Source: Phoronis ovalis (Eukaryota; Phoronida; Phoronidae). From it: a DNA stretch of 22,931 nt. The position numbers and the translations under genes are program-made. Location: positions 1 through 22,931 of the forward strand of contig JAOXYB010082832.1 of NCBI GenBank assembly GCA_028565635.1, read 5' to 3'. Within the stretch, counting starts at the first letter, position 1; each line of letters opens with the position of its first letter. Shown here in pieces: positions 19,362 through 22,931 of this stretch. The notes below the pieces were generated by a model. That model was not told the DNA's origin, ran no database searches, and saw only the letters and a list, made by a program, of their open reading frames with translations.

Positions 19362-22300
19362 GTACGTTTTTCCTAAGCTTTATTCTTCTAAATTATTTTA
19401 ACCAGATAGTTTATTATGTTTTACATGTTTATATTTTTAAATGTAAATACTTTTAAAATATTGCAAGCAAGAAGCACTTTCAAAACATTTGCTCCACAAA
19501 TACATATTCTGCCGGGATTCAGGAGACCCGATAGTGTACCAATAAAATGTTGGAGTAAGTGAAAAAAGATTCATCACCCTCTGATCACATAAAAATTAAA
19601 TGTGTTTTAAAATCCAAACATAGTAGAAACTAGAAATACGAAATACAACTTAAGGAAAAACGCATAAATGCGTTTTTAAAAGAAATATAAAGGGTATATG
19701 TTTTGCTTATAATGTTTTTATTAAGAATACTAACACGATAAAGGGTATTTTACTTGTGTACGAATTTATTTGAGAAAGAAAGGTCGCATCTCAATTTCAT
19801 CGGCTTCAATTTTAAAATTACTTGTTTTAGTGGGAGCCAAGAACACGATTTACTAGTCAGAGAGAAAGGAAGCAGTACAGTCCATGGCTTCTGTCAGAAC
19901 CCTCAGACAGTGCAACTTTACCACCTGAATTTACTGAGGCAGAAATAAAAAAACGCAGAAACAACATAATACTGTGGTTTATACAAATATTTGCATTCGT
20001 GTTTGCTATCATTGTAGTGTCTATTGTAGCAGGTAAAATTTCATTCCTGTTCATCTTTTAATGTATGCACGTATAAAGTAAAACACTTGTCAATAACTTT
20101 GGGGAGGATAAAGTATACTCCAAAAATGTTTATATCAAAGTGCATATTAACTTGAAAGATTCATAATATTCATTTTTTTGGAAAAAAAAGGAATGAATAC
20201 TTTAAAGGGAATTTTGATTTTGTTACGAGAACTCTGGTCCGGATTTTTATTTCCTTTTGATGGCGAACTAAATCACAGCAATTAAATTCTTAACGAAGTA
20301 TTTTTTTCTTATAAGACCGTTGAACCATATTCAGAAATGTACGTACATTTGTAAAGCATATTTTTAACACAATTTACGTGCATGCTCTTGACGCTGTCAT
20401 CAAGGCTACCATATCACCGAAAAATATAGCCAAAAACTGAAAATCTCCCCATCTGTGCTTATCTTTATATTTAAAGAGTATTATTTTCTGTGATAGGAAC
20501 TAAGTTTATGCTCTCTTTATTTCCATTCAAACATTTAATTTTGTGCTCGCACTTGCGGAGGAAATCTGGAAATTACATAGCATTTTACGACATTTTGCGC
20601 AAAAAAATTAAAGGTGGTAAATCATCAGATATTTTATTCATACTTCCGGTCCATTCATTTAAAAAAGATACAGCTTCATTATTTACTGTGAACAATTGTA
20701 TATTGAAGGTCTTACTAATGGATTTGAGACCAAGAAAGAAAGAGAGCAAGCTGCTTATACAGTTGGTAAAAATAATACCATTCCTGATGAGAAGGGAGGA
20801 GGTACTGTTAGTACTTTTATAATATATTTCATTGTTGGTGAAAACTGTTGTGCTTGTGCTTGTGCATGTGCGTATGCGGGTGCGCGGATGTGAATGTGCG
20901 TGTGGGTGTAGCTGTGGGTGCCTGTGGGTATGTGTGGGTGGTTGTGTGTGGTGTAGGTGTGGATAGGTGGGTGTGTGTGTGGATGTGTGTGTATGTGTGT
21001 TTGTGTCTGTGTGCACGTGTGTATAAGAACTAAACAAGTTCAGATAATAACTTTCGATGTACGCTACATATATGTTCCCTTTTCACTTATACTATGAGCA
21101 TTAATTTTCCAGTTCATTTATTTTCTGGGAACATGACAGTCTTGAATATAAACTATATGCCATCCTTGGAAAACACTTCTTCTGGAGAATTCAAAAGATT
21201 AACCCAATTAATCTGTCAGGAGGTGAGATTTTAAATATATCAGACTCTAGAGCTAGGAAAGTACAATAAAATATTTTTTGTGGTCAGTTATAACAGTATT
21301 AAGGATATGAATAGGAAGCCTGGCTCAGGCTGTGTATAGGTAAATTTTATCAGCTTCGTTTCATTCGGCATGTTTTCTTTATTCTTCTCTCCCCTGTGTG
21401 TGTGCATCGTAGAAACGCTAGTTAAACATAATTTTGCGTAGATATGTTGAGAAAAGTATAGTTCACATATGCTTGAGTTAACAACGAAATGCATAGGTTT
21501 GTAGAGGTGCTAGGTCGTGTAAGAATGCAGAGTTGCATAACTCATTATATCCAAAATTTAGTTATACACAAAAATGCTTTGTCGGTAATCTGCCCTATTC
21601 AGTCATCAGGTATACGTGCATATGTAAAACAATTTTACATTGAAATTTCAATTGACCAAAGAAATGAGTTATATAAGGCATAATTGCCGCAGAATTGACA
21701 ATTAAAACATTGCGAAACTTGTATTCTTGATTCCAAAAACAAAATTCAAACTATTTTTTACCGTAACCGTTTTCATCTTTTCAAATTATAAATGTTGATT
21801 TCGTATTCTACGTCTTTTCGTGCAGTGTTAAAAGCAAAAGCGTCTTAGGATAAGATATGTTGGATGGAGTTTATGTGGGTGCAATACCTATAAAAGAGTC
21901 ACCTTTCATATGTTACCACAGTGAATTGTATGTTAAATCATTACTACTTTTTTCACATTTTTTCCTGTAATTAGGTAATATTTATGATTTTTACGTACGC
22001 ATAACTGCTGACCAGGCTGTTGCCATTTATAACGTCCTGCAGTAAAATCATGTTTCAAGTAGCTACCTTAATTTTTTATTTTTAACTTGCTTTATATAAC
22101 AAAAGTCCTTACCAGTTCAGGTGTATGCATACTAATACTTGTATTTAAACTTTTTTTGTATAAAGACGCATCAAGAAGTATGCGGAATTATTGTTTAAAT
22201 TTATTTCATAAATTTTAATTTAAGTTTTTCTTTGGAAAACGCTGAAAACCCAATGTTTGGATTTTTTCAGAAAAATTAAAAAAATTGAATTTCTGTTTTC

Positions 22301-22931
22301 TCCTCAACTTTTCCCCCAGCGTTGTTGCATTTAGAGGATATTTACTATATCGCTTTCACTCCCAGTCCGTAACTGATAATTATTAATTTGGATACATATG
22401 TCATATTATATACATGTCATATTATTTGAAAAACGATTAACTCAACACTTAACATTGCAGTTTGAAACGACCTTCACTTCATCAGCTTTATCGCCGGCTT
22501 ATTTGTCCAACGACGTTGACACCATAAGGTATATTTCACTGACCTATGTTTGCATAAAGAGTCAATTGATTTTCCCATCCACCTCAATAGTAATGTAGGC
22601 CTACTGTCTTCTAGTAAATAGACTCTTCGCGGAAGATTATGGTCAGTCACAAATAAAGATATCCCTGTCTCATGCCTACTCCAGATTGTTCGTGTGTGAA
22701 CTTACCAACATTGTAATCAGTGTTCCCTGAATAATGGAATCTTTTAGTGTAATAATCAAACAATGTTTGTCAACCCATGCCATTAGTTTGCTTTATATCA
22801 GATGTTATCTTTCAGACTTGCTTCTTCGAAATGGCTTATCCCTACAGTTCATTTTACGCTGCATTTTAAGAATAGATTAAAAATATCCACTGTTTCGAAT
22901 GCAATCGACTCAGCATATTTCATCAAGGCAG
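19293..22931 (+). CDS. Predicted gene 2 (5' part): type II transmembrane protein with SEA domain
   Basis: Model: join(19293-19361, 19831-20032, 20709-20801, 21113-21222, 22461-22528, 22816-22931...). The phases run 0, 1, 1, 0, 2 and agree at every junction. The product begins with a ~68-residue cytoplasmic tail ending in KKRRNN, then one transmembrane helix at about residues 69-90, a polar stalk, and a SEA domain encoded by the last three exons. Basic residues before the helix and no signal peptide indicate type II topology. SEA domains sit close to the membrane in surface mucins, agrins and type II serine proteases such as matriptase. The 3' part, which would identify the family, is beyond the window. 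The third exon is the least certain. Confidence 0.65.
19362..19830 (+). other. Gene 2 intron 1
   Basis: GTACGT to ATTACTTGTTTTAG, AT-rich; nothing recognised. Confidence 0.45.
19831..20032 (+). CDS. Gene 2 exon 2: basic juxtamembrane region and transmembrane helix
   Basis: Acceptor ACTTGTTTTAG, phase 0, opening WEPRTRFTSQRERKQYSPW. A stretch with PPEFTEAE leads to KKRRNN and then the 22-residue hydrophobic segment beginning IILWFIQIFAFVF. The donor GTAGCAG|GTAAAA is phase 1. Positive charges on the N-terminal side predict a cytoplasmic N-terminus. The exon is open throughout but has no ATG of its own. Confidence 0.75.
20033..20708 (+). other. Gene 2 intron 2
   Basis: AT-rich. An alternative phase-1 exon could start at 20496 (acceptor TCTGTGATAG), reading GTKFMLSLFPFKHLIL and ending near 20613, but the translation looks like intron. 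Nothing else seen. Confidence 0.4.
20709..20801 (+). CDS. Gene 2 exon 3: extracellular stalk (tentative)
   Basis: Phase 1-1, 30 codons: LTNGFETKKEREQAAYTVGK to PDEKGG, donor GGAG|GTACTG. It is polar and lacks hydrophobic runs, as expected for the stretch between membrane and SEA domain. The acceptor (TATATTGAAG) has a weak pyrimidine tract, and the open frame continues upstream to 20663, so the 5' boundary is uncertain. Confidence 0.45.
20842..21022 (+). repeat. GT-rich imperfect microsatellite
   Basis: About 180 bp of GT/GTGTGG/GTGCGT-type repeat in gene 2 intron 3, almost free of A and C on the + strand in its second half. Long alternating purine-pyrimidine tracts are present. Peptides translated through it (His/Thr-rich on the minus strand) are artefacts. 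Confidence 0.9.
21113..21222 (+). CDS. Gene 2 exon 4: N-terminal part of the SEA domain
   Basis: Acceptor TTAATTTTCCAG, phase 1, reading HLFSGNMTVLNINYMPSLEN then SSGEFKRLTQLICQE, donor CAGGAG|GTGAGA, phase 0. The pattern F-x-G-x-hhh-x-N-x-x-Y-x-x-x-L-x-x-x-x-S-x-E-F-x-x-L is the classical SEA opening strand and first helix. It contains one N-glycosylation sequon (NMT) and a second candidate (NTS). Confidence 0.82.
21223..22460 (+). other. Gene 2 intron 4 (1.2 kb)
   Basis: GTGAGA to TTAACATTGCAG. AT-rich, with no repeats or exons recognised. Confidence 0.5.
22461..22528 (+). CDS. Gene 2 exon 5: middle of the SEA domain
   Basis: Acceptor AACATTGCAG, phase 0, reading FETTFTSSALSPAYLSNDVD and ending ACCATAAG|GTATAT in phase 2. 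F-x-x-x-F-x-x-S-x-L-x-x-x-Y is the usual SEA segment after the first helix, and it continues exon 4 in frame. Confidence 0.75.
22816..22931 (+). CDS. Gene 2 exon 6 (runs off the window): end of the SEA domain
   Basis: Acceptor TGTTATCTTTCAG, phase 2, completing an Arg codon; then LASSKWLIPTVHFTLHFKNR and onward, open to the last base. WLIPTVHFTLHF fits the last SEA beta strands. The position of the autocleavage motif GS[VI]VV is occupied by SSKWLIP, so self-cleavage is not predicted (inference). The domain after SEA is outside the window. Confidence 0.72.

Noticed and set aside
20490-20822. 110-codon frame starting at 20490
   Set aside because: Hydrophobic and domain-free; where it overlaps exon 3 of gene 2 the other frame has better residue composition and phase-compatible sites.
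20585-21037. Minus-strand His/Thr-rich frame
   Set aside because: Produced by the GT-rich microsatellite read in the reverse direction.
1-22931. CRISPR arrays, rRNA, tRNA genes and riboswitches
   Set aside because: None seen. Repeats found are MITE-like, tandem or microsatellite, and the only tRNA-like stretch (17257-17305) cannot be folded into a full tRNA.

Overview
The window is mostly animal nuclear DNA. It is AT-rich, with GT-AG introns, a polyadenylation signal, MITE-like repeats and animal-type domains: death, Roc-COR, filamin/NHL and SEA. It cannot be placed more precisely than an invertebrate metazoan. The first ~850 bases are different. They are bacterial-looking, intron-free coding sequence containing the C-terminal half of a FabF-type 3-oxoacyl-ACP synthase, joined in frame to an unrelated upstream ORF. 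This looks like contamination, a chimeric join or a transferred fragment.

From about 1.0 to 16.8 kb (+) I reconstruct one multi-exon gene, with best model join 1014-1110, 1377-4787, 5019-5084, 5431-5772, 5878-5931, 6461-6703, 7461-7601, 7737-7805, 9132-9246, 11051-11196, 12051-12281, 13542-13580, 13785-14009, 15639-16765 and AATAAA at 16869. It predicts a protein of about 2,100 residues: death domain, 19 leucine-rich repeats, Roc GTPase, COR, four more death-domain exons with short linkers, then a filamin-type Ig domain and an NHL beta-propeller. All but one intron are phase 1, so nearly every exon is a symmetric 1-1 module. The five death domains fall into two types in the order A-B-A-B-A. 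A ROCO GTPase joining death-fold adaptors to a propeller is, by layout, a Roc-COR counterpart of the Apaf-1 plan (death fold, NTPase switch, propeller). I do not know a described family with this exact architecture. It is the main candidate for a new system, but it rests on gene prediction and needs a transcript.

The introns carry several non-autonomous elements: a 0.45 kb element at 6895-7348 and its relative in opposite orientation at 14412-14749; a ~1.05 kb foldback at 9643-10684 with perfect 8-bp flanking repeats; and a MITE at 15068-15519 with a diverged relative near 11537-11720.

The region 16.9-19.3 kb is intergenic with small tandem repeats and a possible SINE remnant. From 19293 to the end of the window is the 5' part of a second + strand gene: a short basic cytoplasmic tail, one transmembrane segment (type II topology), a stalk, and a SEA domain split over three exons, the last running off the window. 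It could be the N-terminus of a type II transmembrane protease or another SEA-bearing surface protein; the diagnostic ectodomain lies outside the window.
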